A stretch of 64,000 bases of DNA from Kurthia massiliensis (GCF_000285555.1 NZ_HE610997.1:594466-658465); one strand, 5' to 3'; shown: positions 1 through 9,274, counted from the stretch's first letter. Translations and numbers: made by a program. Notes: a model not told the origin generated them from the letters alone.

Positions 1-1960
1 AACGCAACAGTTAATTAAAAACCAAATTTTAACGAATGAAGTGTCTTACGAACGTAAAGCAAAAGAATTATTACTCGCACAACGTCTTGAAATATTCATG
101 ACGAAAGATGAAATTTTAGAAGCTTACTTAAACGTTATTCCTTACGGTCGTAACTCTTCGGGCACAAATATTGCCGGCGTTGAAACTGCTGCAGAAGGAA
201 TTTTCGATACAAGCGCAAAAAAATTAAATCTTGCACAAGCTGCTTATATCGCAGGGATTCCACAATCCCCTTACGCATATACACCTTATACACAATCAGG
301 TGCATTAAAAGACGATAAACAGTTACAAATCGGTATTAACCGTATGAAAACTGTATTGTATCGTATGCATGAAACAGATAAAATTTCGACGAAGCAATAC
401 AAAAAAGCACTAAAATATAACATTAAAAAAGACTTCCGTGCGAAAGAAGCGCGCGCTGCTGAAAAATATCCATATGTCACATATGAAATCGAAGAACGTG
501 CAAAAGAAGAAATGGCGAAAATCATTGCGAAACGTGATGGTATTGAAGCAAGCCGTATCGAAAACGAAGCACGCTTACGAGAGAAATATAAAATTTTAGC
601 AGACCGTGAGTTACGTACGAAAGGTTATAAAATCTATTCAACAATCGACAAAAAAATGTACGATGGTATGAATAGTGTGAAAAACAACTTCTCAAGCTAC
701 GGTGTATCAAAATCAGCTCAAACAACTGATTCAGAAACAGGCGAAACAAAAACAATTGAAGCACCTGTACAAGTCGGCGCAATGGCGATTGAAAATGCGA
801 CAGGTAAAATTAAAAGCTTCATCGGTGGCCGAGATTACAACATTGAAAACGTAAACCACGCGACACAAACAAAACGTCAACCTGGTTCTACAATCAAGCC
901 GCTACTCGTATACGGCCCAGCAATTGAAAACGGAATTATTAGTGCAGGTAGTGCCCTACCTGACGTTACAGTTACGACACACGGTTGGTCTGCATCAAAT
1001 CCGCTTGAAAACTATGGCGGTGCAACACCGAAAGGTATCGTTTCTGCGCGTTACGCACTAAAAAATTCATTAAACTTACCAGCTGTTCGTTTATACGGTT
1101 TAAACTTCGGTAACAAGCCTATGAAATATTTAGATAAACTTGGCTTTGATCACATTACTGAAACAGACCGTACGACATACTCTGCAGCACTTGGTGGTTT
1201 ACAATACGGTTCAACAATTGAAGAAAACACGAATGCTTTCGCAACATTTGCCAATAACGGTGAATTTGTCGATGCGTACATGATTACGAAAATCGTCGAT
1301 AAAGAAGGCAAAACGGTTTACAAACATAAAGCGAAAAAGAAAAAAGTATTCTCTGAAGAAACATCATATATCGTCACAGATATGTTACGTGATGTTTTAA
1401 AATCTGGTACGGGTAAAGTAGCAAATGGCACATTAAAATTTGGTGCTGATTTCGCTGCAAAATCTGGTACGACACAAAACTATAACGACGTTTGGTTCGT
1501 CGGTTATAACAAAGACATTTCATTAGGTTTATGGCTCGGTTACGATACGCCGTCAACATTAGATTATGGCTCGAACTACTACGGCAAACCTTCTGAACGT
1601 ATTAACCGTCTATGGGGTCAATTAATGAACTCGATTTACGATACAGACCAAAGTTTAGCAACAGCATCTGGTAAACGATTCCAACAGCCTTATAATGTAG
1701 CAAAACGTCAAACATGTTCAATCGAAGGTAGCAGTTGTTCTACAGACCTTGTGAATACATCTATTTCATTGAAAAAATTCACGCCAGCTGGCATTTTACA
1801 ACCATTCGGTGGCGACACGAATGCATTGAGTGGCAAGAAAGAAAAAGAAGCTAATAAAGAGGACGAAAACGGTACAACAACTGATACAGACACAACAAAT
1901 AACAATGCTGAAACGTCGACAGAGACGACGCCACCAGCTGAATCAAATAACGGTTTCTAA
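1..1960 (+). CDS. Class A penicillin-binding protein (PBP1A family), 5' end cut by the window
   Basis: Bifunctional peptidoglycan glycosyltransferase/transpeptidase anchored on the outer membrane face. The reading frame is open from base 2 and begins inside the glycosyltransferase 51 domain (TQQLIKNQILTNEVSYERK), so the N-terminal anchor and the first half of that domain lie outside the window; the GTG at 41 is not a real start. The transpeptidase domain carries all three active-site motifs: STIK (in PGSTIKPL, catalytic Ser), SLN (in KNSLNLPA) and KSGT (in AKSGTTQN). After it comes a Cys pair (CSIEGSSC) and a disordered Thr/Glu/Asn-rich tail, as in many Bacillales PBP1 proteins. A strong terminator follows. 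In B. subtilis acsA sits divergent to acuA; here this PBP gene is upstream instead. Confidence 0.93.
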   Translation, partial: TQQLIKNQILTNEVSYERKAKELLLAQRLEIFMTKDEILEAYLNVIPYGRNSSGTNIAGVETAAEGIFDTSAKKLNLAQAAYIAGIPQSPYAYTPYTQSGALKDDKQLQIGINRMKTVLYRMHETDKISTKQYKKALKYNIKKDFRAKEARAAEKYPYVTYEIEERAKEEMAKIIAKRDGIEASRIENEARLREKYKILADRELRTKGYKIYSTIDKKMYDGMNSVKNNFSSYGVSKSAQTTDSETGETKTIEAPVQVGAMAIENATGKIKSFIGGRDYNIENVNHATQTKRQPGSTIKPLLVYGPAIENGIISAGSALPDVTVTTHGWSASNPLENYGGATPKGIVSARYALKNSLNLPAVRLYGLNFGNKPMKYLDKLGFDHITETDRTTYSAALGGLQYGSTIEENTNAFATFANNGEFVDAYMITKIVDKEGKTVYKHKAKKKKVFSEETSYIVTDMLRDVLKSGTGKVANGTLKFGADFAAKSGTTQNYNDVWFVGYNKDISLGLWLGYDTPSTLDYGSNYYGKPSERINRLWGQLMNSIYDTDQSLATASGKRFQQPYNVAKRQTCSIEGSSCSTDLVNTSISLKKFTPAGILQPFGGDTNALSGKKEKEANKEDENGTTTDTDTTNNNAETSTETTPPAESNNGF

Positions 1961-1962
1961 TG

Positions 1963-2005
1963 CAAAAGAGTCGAATCGCAATATTGCGGTTCGGCTCTTT
2001 TCTTT
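1963..2005 (+). terminator. Rho-independent terminator of the PBP gene
   Basis: Inverted repeat AAGAGTCGAATCGCAA / TTGCGGTTCGGCTCTT followed by a T-rich run, starting three bases after the stop codon. Confidence 0.85.
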
Positions 2006-2080
2006 TCACGATTTATTCAAAATTTTCTCGTTTACGCATGTTTTTTTGAGTTCATTTGATTTTTTTCTAAAATATTCCTG

Positions 2081-2086
2081 TATAAT
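2081..2086 (+). promoter_or_regulatory. Probable -10 element of the acuABC promoter
   Basis: Perfect TATAAT 37 bp before the acuA start codon. The best -35 candidate is TTGATT at 2056-2061, with a long 19-bp spacer. No convincing catabolite-responsive element was found, although B. subtilis acuABC is under CcpA control. Confidence 0.5.
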
Positions 2087-2122
2087 ATGTACAAAGGATT
2101 ATACATTGAGGAGGGAAAACGC

Positions 2123-2758
2123 TTGGAACATATAAAGACGTTTGCTTCACAGACGTTAGAGAGCAACATGGGGACATTAATACTTGAAGGCCCCTTATCG
2201 TATGAATCGTTACAGCAATTTTCGCTACATCCAGGGTTAAAAGCTTTTCGCCCTGCCCCCCAGCAATATAAAGCGCTTCTAAATATTTCTCAAATGCCTG
2301 AAGGACGCATCGTCGTCGCACGACTAGATGATGTCATTGTCGGCTATGTGACGATTTTATATCCCGACCCGCTAGAACGTTGGTCCGAAGCAAAAATGGA
2401 CGATTTAATTGAGCTAGGCGCTATTGAAGTCATTTCCGAATGCCGCGGTGCCGGCGTCGGTAAAGCGCTCGTACGTTTAAGCATGAGCGATGATGCGTTA
2501 GAAGATTTTATTGTTATTACAACGGAGTATTATTGGCATTGGGATTTGAAAAGTACCGGCTTATCGGTATGGGATTATCGCAAAATGATGGAGAAGATGA
2601 TGAATGCCGGTGGTTTAATTGAATATACGACAGACGACCCGGAAATTACAGCCCATCCTGCAAACTGTTTAATGGCACGTATCGGCAGTCGTGTCCCTGA
2701 AGAAAGTATTGAAGCATTTGACCGTATTCGTTTTTACAATCGTTATCGCACTTCATAA
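2123..2758 (+). CDS. acuA: Acetyl-CoA synthetase N-acetyltransferase AcuA
   Basis: GNAT-family acetyltransferase of the Acu system, which in B. subtilis inactivates acetyl-CoA synthetase (AcsA) by acetylating its active-site lysine. The 211-residue product is close in length and sequence to B. subtilis AcuA (blocks YPDPLERWSE, LIELGAIEV, TTEYYWHWDLK, HPANCLMARIG). I chose the TTG at 2123 because it has the Shine-Dalgarno GAGGAGGG eight bases upstream and gives MEHIKTF, matching the B. subtilis N terminus; the ATG at 2087 would lie inside the promoter and leader. It is first in acuA-acuB-acuC. No acsA is in this window. Confidence 0.93.
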   Translation: MEHIKTFASQTLESNMGTLILEGPLSYESLQQFSLHPGLKAFRPAPQQYKALLNISQMPEGRIVVARLDDVIVGYVTILYPDPLERWSEAKMDDLIELGAIEVISECRGAGVGKALVRLSMSDDALEDFIVITTEYYWHWDLKSTGLSVWDYRKMMEKMMNAGGLIEYTTDDPEITAHPANCLMARIGSRVPEESIEAFDRIRFYNRYRTS

Positions 2759-2775
2759 TTAAGGGAGGCTTTTTT

Positions 2776-3417
2776 ATGCTTGTAGAAAATTTAATGATTC
2801 GAAAAGTCCATACGTTAAAGCCGACACAGACGTTATTTGACGCCGAAGAACTCATGCGTACGAAGCGTATTCGCCACGTACCAATCGTCGATGCTGAACA
2901 ACGTCTCGTTGGCCTTATTACCGAACAAGATTTAAAACGTGCAATGCCCTCTTCTCTCGTAACAGCTGAACGAAATTCATTAAACAACCGATGCATCGAA
3001 GAATTTATGGTTCGAGATGTGATTATCGGTCACCCACTCGATTTTATTGAAGAAACAGCATTGTTATTTTTTGAAGAGCGTATCGGTTGTTTACCGATCG
3101 TTTCAAATGGCTATCTCGTCGGCATTTTGACAAATACCGATATTTTATTAAACTATATCGAATTGACCGGTGCGCACAAACCGAGTTCACAAATTGAGCT
3201 GCGCGTCGATGATCAAGTCGGCGTTTTAAGCCGCGTCACAACAATTTGCGCAGATCATCGTGCAAGCATCATTAGTTTACTCGTCTATCCAGATTTAAAG
3301 CAGTCATCGAAAAAAATTATTTCACTTCGCGTAAAAAGCATTAGCCCTCAAGCCGTTATCGAGGACTTGCGTAAGGAAGGATTTGAACTATTATGGCCAA
3401 ATTTCCCGAGCATGTAA
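2776..3417 (+). CDS. acuB: CBS-ACT domain protein AcuB
   Basis: 213 residues: two CBS domains (about residues 1-60 and 75-130, e.g. RIRHVPIVDAEQRLVGLITE and GCLPIVSNGYLVGILTNTD), then an ACT domain (about 138-213, RVDDQVGVLSRVTTI). This is the AcuB architecture; CBS pairs usually bind adenine nucleotides. The exact role of AcuB in the acetyl-CoA synthetase switch is not settled, and a regulatory part is inferred from the operon. SD AGGGAGG is 8 bases before the ATG. The 3' end overlaps acuC by 25 bp, which suggests coupled translation. Confidence 0.92.
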   Translation: MLVENLMIRKVHTLKPTQTLFDAEELMRTKRIRHVPIVDAEQRLVGLITEQDLKRAMPSSLVTAERNSLNNRCIEEFMVRDVIIGHPLDFIEETALLFFEERIGCLPIVSNGYLVGILTNTDILLNYIELTGAHKPSSQIELRVDDQVGVLSRVTTICADHRASIISLLVYPDLKQSSKKIISLRVKSISPQAVIEDLRKEGFELLWPNFPSM

Positions 3418-4574
3418 ACGCGCAAAATGCGGTATTCATTTATTCCCCTGCGCAACTCACGTATAAATTTTCCGAAGAGCATCCATTCAATCAAAAACGA
3501 ATTGAGCTCACGATAGATTTACTTGAAAAACTCGGTGCGCTATCAGCCGAACAAATCGTTCCGCCACGCGTAGCGACCGATGATGAAATCGCACTTGCAC
3601 TTGACCCGGCATACATAGATATCGTCAAACGCGCCGGCCACGGCTATGTGACAAATGCAGAAGGTGAACCGTATGGCATCGGTACAGAAGATACACCGAT
3701 CTTCCCGAACATGCACGAAGCGAGTGCGGCCATCGTCGGTGCTACGCTCACTGCGTGTGATTATGTCATGCAAGGTAAAGCACAGCACGCGGTAAATCTT
3801 GGGGGTGGGTTGCATCATGGTTTTAAAAATAAAGCATCTGGTTTTTGTATTTATAATGATTCATCAATTGCGATTAAATATATGCAAGAAAAATATAACG
3901 CACGCGTCTTATATGTCGATACCGACGCGCATCATGGAGACGGCGTGCAGTTTCGCTTTTATGACGACCCGCAAGCGTGTACATTTTCAATTCATGAAAC
4001 AGGCCGTTATTTATTCCCAGGTACAGGCTCGATTACCGAGCGCGGTACGGGTGATGCCTACGGTACGTCGTTCAACATTCCAATTGATGCATTTACCGAA
4101 GATGATTCATTTTTAGATTGTTATCGCACAGCGATGCGCGAAATTGTCGAAGATTTTCAGCCGGATATTATTTTGACGCAAAATGGTGCAGACGCGCATC
4201 ATTTCGACCCTCTCACACACTTATCGTGTACGATGAAAATTTATCAAGAAATCCCGCGCATTGCACATGAGCTTGCACATGAGTTTTGTGAAGGTCGCTG
4301 GGTAGCGGTTGGTGGCGGTGGCTACGATATTTGGCGTGTCGTTCCACGCGCATGGGCATACATTTGGACGGAAATGAGTGATTTCCCACAACCACATGGC
4401 CCCCTTCCACAAACATGGCTCGATAAATGGCAACCTGAAGCGCCTGTTACATTTATTCCGACATGGGATGATCCAGATCCTTTGTTCGAGCCGATTCCAC
4501 GTCGTGCAGAAATTACCGAAAAAAATGCGCAAACACTCGATAAAGCGCTCTATACGATTAGACATAACATTTAA
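3393..4574 (+). CDS. acuC: Acetoin utilisation protein AcuC (class I/II histone-deacetylase fold)
   Basis: Zinc-dependent lysine deacetylase that in B. subtilis reverses AcuA acetylation of AcsA. 393 residues (B. subtilis 387). The arginase/deacetylase active site is intact: the HH pair at about 141-142 (GGGLHHGFK), zinc ligands in VDTDAHHGDG (about 176-183) and the third ligand in GADAHHFDPL. The ATG at 3393 lies inside acuB and has AAGGAAGG 12 bases upstream. Last gene of the operon; a 130-bp structured repeat follows and probably terminates it. Confidence 0.93.
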   Translation: MAKFPEHVNAQNAVFIYSPAQLTYKFSEEHPFNQKRIELTIDLLEKLGALSAEQIVPPRVATDDEIALALDPAYIDIVKRAGHGYVTNAEGEPYGIGTEDTPIFPNMHEASAAIVGATLTACDYVMQGKAQHAVNLGGGLHHGFKNKASGFCIYNDSSIAIKYMQEKYNARVLYVDTDAHHGDGVQFRFYDDPQACTFSIHETGRYLFPGTGSITERGTGDAYGTSFNIPIDAFTEDDSFLDCYRTAMREIVEDFQPDIILTQNGADAHHFDPLTHLSCTMKIYQEIPRIAHELAHEFCEGRWVAVGGGGYDIWRVVPRAWAYIWTEMSDFPQPHGPLPQTWLDKWQPEAPVTFIPTWDDPDPLFEPIPRRAEITEKNAQTLDKALYTIRHNI

Positions 4575-4580
4575 AAACCC

Positions 4581-4710
4581 GAGGCTGGGACAAAACAGTT
4601 CATTTTCCTTTTTTAGCGCTCGCAACAAAAAACCGGAACCGCGCCACAGCGTGATTCCGGTTTTTTTATGCTCATTTGAGGTGGTGTTTTTACACTTATA
4701 TCCCAGCCTC
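4581..4710 (+). repeat. 130-bp nested-hairpin repeat, copy 1
   Basis: Begins GAGGCTGGGACAAAA and ends TATCCCAGCCTC (outer stem). The inside holds a strong hairpin CCGGAACCGCGC/GCGTGATTCCGG, plus the small hairpins CTCATTTGAG and GTGTTTTTACAC. It lies between the convergent 3' ends of acuC and ccpA and probably works as a bidirectional terminator. Other copies are at 30339-30469 (inverted), 40137-40266 and 54583-54712. Confidence 0.9.
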
Positions 4711-4722
4711 ATTTCATTTGAT

Positions 4723-5727
4723 TTATCGTGTTGAATTGCGAATTTCGATGCGATGTGGCAAAATCACTTGTCGATCTTCGATTGTTTCTTTATTCATAAT
4801 TTTCGTTAATAAACGCATTGATACAGCACCGATATCATATAACGGTAGTACAACGCTTGAAAGCTGCGGACGTACCATGCGTGCTAATTTTGAATTTTCA
4901 AAGCTGCATACTTCGATATCTGTCGGTACAACTTTGTCATCATCTTGTGCTGCATGAATGACACCGATTGCAGGTTCATCGCTGCCTACGAAGTAAGCGC
5001 TTGCTGGCTGTGCTAATTTTGACACGTGGTTATATACTTTCATCCCTTGGTCATACGTGATAACATCATCAAAAATTAATGATTCGTCGATTGCGATGCC
5101 CGCTTCTTCTAATGCTTTCACATAACCTTGATATTTATATTTTTTATTAATCGTCGCATTAAATGAGCCTGAAATAAAGGCGATGCGTTCGTTGCCGCTA
5201 GCGATTAATTGTTTCACTGCTTCATAAGCAGCATCTGTGTAATCAATATTTACTGCAGGTAAATTGTTTTCTTCATCAATTGAACCTGCTAACACAATCG
5301 GTACAGGTGAATGACTCATTTTATCTGCTAACGGTTTTGTTACGCGCTCTGTCATCATGACGATACCGTCAACTTGTTTGCCATACATATTATCAAGTAA
5401 CGTTAATTCTTTTTCTTCGTTTAAATCAGAGTTCGATAAAATAATGTTGTAACGATACATTGTCGCTACATCCTCGATGCCACGTGCTAGTTCCGCGTAG
5501 AAAATATTCGAGATGTCTGGGATAATGACCCCGACTGTTGTCGTTTTCTTACTTGCTAATCCACGCGCGACAGCATTTGGACGATATTCTAAACGTTCAA
5601 TCACTTCCAATACCTTTTTACGCGTAGATGGTTTGACGTTCGGATTGCCGTTGACAACACGCGATACGGTTGCCATTGACACATTCGCTTCGCGTGCCAC
5701 ATCATAAATAGTTACGGTCACGATCAT
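4723..5727 (-). CDS. ccpA: Catabolite control protein A
   Basis: LacI/GalR-family global regulator of carbon catabolite control; binds cre sites together with HPr phosphorylated on Ser46. 334 residues: N-terminal helix-turn-helix ([20 protein letters not shown]), hinge helix ([15 protein letters not shown]) and a periplasmic-binding-protein-like core ([20 protein letters not shown]). Near-identical to B. subtilis CcpA through the DNA-binding part. The ATG at 5727 lies only four bases from the SD GGAGG; a GTG at 5721 has better spacing and gives [10 protein letters not shown], closer to the B. subtilis start, so the true product may be two residues shorter. A cre-like palindrome overlaps its promoter. 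Confidence 0.95.
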   Translation of the reverse strand: MIVTVTIYDVAREANVSMATVSRVVNGNPNVKPSTRKKVLEVIERLEYRPNAVARGLASKKTTTVGVIIPDISNIFYAELARGIEDVATMYRYNIILSNSDLNEEKELTLLDNMYGKQVDGIVMMTERVTKPLADKMSHSPVPIVLAGSIDEENNLPAVNIDYTDAAYEAVKQLIASGNERIAFISGSFNATINKKYKYQGYVKALEEAGIAIDESLIFDDVITYDQGMKVYNHVSKLAQPASAYFVGSDEPAIGVIHAAQDDDKVVPTDIEVCSFENSKLARMVRPQLSSVVLPLYDIGAVSMRLLTKIMNKETIEDRQVILPHRIEIRNSTR

Positions 5728-5754
5728 GACCCTCCTTTTAACTCGTATACATTA

Positions 5755-5784
5755 ATAATAAACCATTATGAAAGCGGTTTTCAA
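5755..5784 (-). promoter_or_regulatory. ccpA promoter with cre-like palindrome
   Basis: On the minus strand TTGAAA (5779-5784), 18 bp, TATTAT (5755-5760). The sequence TGAAAACCGCTTTCA (5769-5783) overlaps the -35; it equals the ideal cre TGAAAACGCTTTCA with one extra central C. Self-control by CcpA is an inference, and the extra base may abolish binding. Confidence 0.4.
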
Positions 5785-5788
5785 TAAA

Positions 5789-5824
5789 AGAAAAGTGACG
5801 ATTCATCGAAATGAATCGCCACTC
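5789..5824 (-). terminator. Terminator downstream of aroA
   Basis: Minus-strand hairpin GTGGCGATTCA/TGAATCGTCAC followed by TTTTCTTTT. It separates aroA from ccpA, which in B. subtilis are co-transcribed. Confidence 0.85.
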
Positions 5825-5839
5825 CTCTAAAAATGGTAT

Positions 5840-6925
5840 TTATGCTTTTAATTCGTATTGTTTCATGAACACTTGAAGTGAATCATAGAACTTGTCGAAT
5901 GTTGGAATATCCATTTGTTGTTGTGAATCTGAAAGTGCTACCGCTGGGTCTGGGTGTACTTCCGCCATGACGCCGTCTGCACCGATTGCAATCGCTGCTT
6001 TTGCACATGGTAATAATAAATCACGACGACCTGTAGAGTGAACAACGTCTACGAATACAGGTAAGTGTGTTTCTTGTTTAAGAATTGGCACAGCTGAAAT
6101 ATCAAGTGTGTTACGTGTCGCTTTTTCGTATGTGCGGATACCACGTTCACAAAGAATGATTTGATCATTACCTTTTGACATGATGTATTCTGCTGCATTG
6201 ATGAATTCATCGATTGTTGCTGCTAAACCACGTTTTAATAATACTGGTTTGTTCGTTTCACCAGCTGCTTTTAATAACTCGAAGTTTTGCATGTTACGGG
6301 CACCGATTTGAATAACATCGATGTATTCTAACGCGTCATCTAAATGCGTAGGTGTGACGATTTCAGAGATGATGCCTAAGCCATGTTTTTGACCAACGTC
6401 TTTTAAGATTTTTAAACCTTCAAGACCTAAACCTTGGAAGTCGTATGGAGATGTACGTGGTTTATATGCACCACCGCGCATTAATTTTAAACCTTTACCT
6501 GCAACTGCTGCAGCAACTGCTTCTGTTTGTTCGTATGATTCTACAGCGCAAGGGCCGAATACAAATGATGGTAGACCTTCCCCGATTGGTTCACCGTTAA
6601 CGGTAACAATTGTATCCTCTGGTTTACTTTTACGAGATACAAGTAATTTTTTCTTTTGGTTTGTTTCTTGTAATTTAAGTGCTGTTTTGAAAATCTCTTT
6701 GAACAAGTGATTTACAGTACCTTGTGATAGAGGACCTTTATTGTGCTCTTTAATAAGGTCTAACATGTGGCGTTCGCGTAAAGGATCAAATCGGTTTACA
6801 CCTTGCTTTTCTTTTACTTGACCAATTTCTTCTACTACCTCTGCACGTTCGTTAATTAAACGTAAAATTTCAAGGTTAAGTTCGTCTACGCGTGTACGTA
6901 GATTTTCTAAATTCTGATGACTCAT
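5840..6925 (-). CDS. aroA: Bifunctional chorismate mutase / 3-deoxy-7-phosphoheptulonate synthase
   Basis: First enzyme of the shikimate pathway: condenses phosphoenolpyruvate with erythrose 4-phosphate. 361 residues: an AroQ-type chorismate mutase domain (about 1-90) that gives feedback inhibition by prephenate/chorismate in B. subtilis, fused to an AroG-type DAHP synthase (about 100-361; [56 protein letters not shown]). SD GGGGG precedes the ATG by about 9 bases. It is upstream of ccpA as in B. subtilis, but a terminator and a promoter separate them. Chorismate made here feeds the men operon at 54.7-61 kb. Confidence 0.95.
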   Translation of the reverse strand: MSHQNLENLRTRVDELNLEILRLINERAEVVEEIGQVKEKQGVNRFDPLRERHMLDLIKEHNKGPLSQGTVNHLFKEIFKTALKLQETNQKKKLLVSRKSKPEDTIVTVNGEPIGEGLPSFVFGPCAVESYEQTEAVAAAVAGKGLKLMRGGAYKPRTSPYDFQGLGLEGLKILKDVGQKHGLGIISEIVTPTHLDDALEYIDVIQIGARNMQNFELLKAAGETNKPVLLKRGLAATIDEFINAAEYIMSKGNDQIILCERGIRTYEKATRNTLDISAVPILKQETHLPVFVDVVHSTGRRDLLLPCAKAAIAIGADGVMAEVHPDPAVALSDSQQQMDIPTFDKFYDSLQVFMKQYELKA

Positions 6926-7066
6926 AACCGTTTTCCCCCTTCTTCCACATATCAGATACTTTCAGCAAACTGAAATGTGTGTTACATTTTTAGATATTAT
7001 AGTCAGTATAATCAATTCATTTATAAATGTCACGTACTTTTTCTTTAACGCTTCAACGCAAAAAAG

Positions 7067-7102
7067 TATAATTGTTAAAAAATAAGAAATTTTCTGACTA
7101 TT
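7067..7102 (+). promoter_or_regulatory. -10 element and CodY-like box before the FtsA-like gene
   Basis: TATAAT at 7067-7072, then AATTTTCTGACTATT at 7088-7102, which matches the CodY consensus AATTTTCWGAAAATT at 13 of 15 positions. A site downstream of the -10 could act as a roadblock. CodY control is inference from this match only. Confidence 0.3.
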
Positions 7103-7124
7103 AGAGAGGATGTTTGCGTAAACG

Positions 7125-9272
7125 ATGAAAAAAATTTTCGCATTAGACATCGGCACACGCTCCGTCGTCGGTGTCATTTTAGAAAAAACAGGAAATGACT
7201 ATAACGTTTTAGACCTTTTAATAGAAGAACACAAAGAACGTGCTATGGTAGATGGGCAAATACATAACGTTTTACACGTCGCTGAAGTCATTCAACATAT
7301 TAAATCGCAACTAGAAGAAAAGCATGGTCCACTCACTCATGTCAGCGTCGCTGCAGCAGGTCGTTCATTGAAAACAGAAACAGGTGAAATGACGCTAGAT
7401 ATTAAAAAACGCGCCTCCATGACAGACGATGATATCCATCGCTTAGAACTCGCAGCAGTCCAACATGCGCAAGAAAAGCTTGTTAATCATCAAGATGGTA
7501 AACATGCATCACACTATTATTGCGTTGGCTACTCCGTACTCCATTATTATATCGACGACCAAGAAATCGGCAGCCTCATCGACCAACAAGGTGAAACGGT
7601 GAAAATCGAAGTAATTGCGACATTCCTGCCCCGCGTCGTCGTTGAATCGCTCATTGCTTCATTAAAACGTGCAGATTTATCGCTAGATGGCTTAACGCTC
7701 GAACCGATTGCAGCGATTAACGCGCTCATTCCGAACACGATGCGTCGCTTAAATGTCGCGCTCGTTGATATTGGCGCCGGCACGTCAGATATTGCGATTA
7801 CCGACAACAGCACTGTCGTCGCTTACGGCATGGTACCGACTGCTGGTGATGAAATTACCGAAGCATTAAGCGATCAATATTTATTAGATTTCCCGGTCGC
7901 TGAAACGATGAAGCGTCAATTACTGCTAAACGATACCGTAACGATTGCTGACATTTTAGGTTTTGAACAAGATGTGCCTTGTGCCGATGTAATTGAACAA
8001 ATTAAACCAGCAATTCATCATTTAGCACAAAGTATCGCAGATGAAGTGTTGCGTCTAAACAATGCACAATCACCGAAAGCGGTATTACTCGTTGGTGGTG
8101 GTTCATTAACACCTTTACTAGAAACTGAACTCGCAGAACGATTACAACTGCCTGCCAATCGCGTAGCTGTTCGTGGCATCGACGCGATTCCTTCATTAGT
8201 AAAAGATCCAGCACGCACGAAGTCCCCAGAACTTGTTACACCGATTGGAATTGCGATTGCTGCTGAACATTCACCAATTAAATATGTAACGGTGACAGTG
8301 AACGGTCAAATGATTCGTTTGTTCGAATTGAAAGAAATGACTGTTTCAGATGCTTTACTCGCCGCAAATGTACAAGCGAAAAAATTGTACGGAAAACCTG
8401 GACTCGGTTTATCTGTGACAGTCAATGGTCAACATATTATGATTCCTGGCGAACACGGTAGCCCGACCGAAATTTTAGTCAACGGCCAACCGACTTCTAT
8501 GAAAGAAGCGATTCAAGATGGCGACACAATTGAGTTACGTGAAGGTCAAAATGGCGCACCAGGTCACGCATTATTAAATGAGTTAATTGAACTTGCACCG
8601 CCGATCGACATTACAGTGTTTGACGAACAATATACACTCGCACCTGTCATTACGGTCAACGGCGTTGAATGTACGCAATTGGACTACGCCGTACAAGATG
8701 GCGATGATATTCGTTGTACGCCACTTTCAACGATTGAAGATGTACTTCACACATTACATCAAAAGGCTGCACTTGAGCAAGTAAAACCATTTAAATTAGC
8801 AGTCGATCATAAAGTCGTCGAGCTTCCTAGCCTTTCAAGTGAGTTATTACTAAATGGCATGCACGCAAAATTAAATTACCCCGTTCAATCTGGAGATGTG
8901 ATTGCTATTAAGCCACAGACGAATCCGACAGTAGAATTTGTAGCAAAACATTTGCATATGCAACTTGAAAATACGATTCAAGTGACGTTCCAAGGAGAAA
9001 CAATTCAGCTATCTAAATTAGCAGTAGACGTTCTCGTCAATCGGAAACCTGCCACACCACAGACGATTTTACAATTGAATGATACAGTTCAATTTATTGC
9101 CCTCGATCAAAGCGGTTGGCAATATCAAGATGTATTCCGCTTTTCTGACTGGCAATTACCAACTGATTTTAAAGGGACGTTCAACATATTACGTAACGGC
9201 GAAGCAGTCGGCTTTGATGCCCCAATTTTCGGTGGCGATACGTTGACGATTGAACTCTTACCTGCACAATAA
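7125..9272 (+). CDS. FtsA/PilM-like actin-fold ATPase with tandem beta-grasp-like C-terminal repeats
   Basis: 715 residues, much longer than FtsA (about 420). Residues 1-380 form an actin/Hsp70-type ATPase: phosphate-1 LDIGTRSVVGVI (7-18), phosphate-2 VDIGAGTSDIAI (214-225) and adenosine motif LLVGGGSLTPL (321-331). Residues 387-715 hold about five repeats of 60-70 residues, each with a beta-strand start, an LVNG or TVNG turn and an ending such as IQDGDTIEL, VQDGDDIRC, VQSGDVIAI, LQLNDTVQF or FGGDTLTIE. This resembles small beta-grasp (ubiquitin-like) modules. No membrane segment and no FtsA C-terminal amphipathic helix is visible. Related long FtsA-domain proteins exist in Planococcaceae; the function is unknown, and a role in envelope or division scaffolding is a guess. 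Confidence 0.75.
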   Translation: MKKIFALDIGTRSVVGVILEKTGNDYNVLDLLIEEHKERAMVDGQIHNVLHVAEVIQHIKSQLEEKHGPLTHVSVAAAGRSLKTETGEMTLDIKKRASMTDDDIHRLELAAVQHAQEKLVNHQDGKHASHYYCVGYSVLHYYIDDQEIGSLIDQQGETVKIEVIATFLPRVVVESLIASLKRADLSLDGLTLEPIAAINALIPNTMRRLNVALVDIGAGTSDIAITDNSTVVAYGMVPTAGDEITEALSDQYLLDFPVAETMKRQLLLNDTVTIADILGFEQDVPCADVIEQIKPAIHHLAQSIADEVLRLNNAQSPKAVLLVGGGSLTPLLETELAERLQLPANRVAVRGIDAIPSLVKDPARTKSPELVTPIGIAIAAEHSPIKYVTVTVNGQMIRLFELKEMTVSDALLAANVQAKKLYGKPGLGLSVTVNGQHIMIPGEHGSPTEILVNGQPTSMKEAIQDGDTIELREGQNGAPGHALLNELIELAPPIDITVFDEQYTLAPVITVNGVECTQLDYAVQDGDDIRCTPLSTIEDVLHTLHQKAALEQVKPFKLAVDHKVVELPSLSSELLLNGMHAKLNYPVQSGDVIAIKPQTNPTVEFVAKHLHMQLENTIQVTFQGETIQLSKLAVDVLVNRKPATPQTILQLNDTVQFIALDQSGWQYQDVFRFSDWQLPTDFKGTFNILRNGEAVGFDAPIFGGDTLTIELLPAQ

Positions 9273-9274
9273 AA

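Noticed and set aside
2108..2125. cre site at the acuA start (GGAAAACGCTTGGA)
   Set aside because: Only the core matches; both flanks fail the consensus and the stretch is explained by the SD.
1830..2135. Plus-strand frame at the end of the PBP gene
   Set aside because: Out-of-frame overlap running through the terminator.
4221..4712. Minus-strand frame across acuC and the first repeat
   Set aside because: Shadow of acuC and of the repeat; composition is that of an antisense frame.
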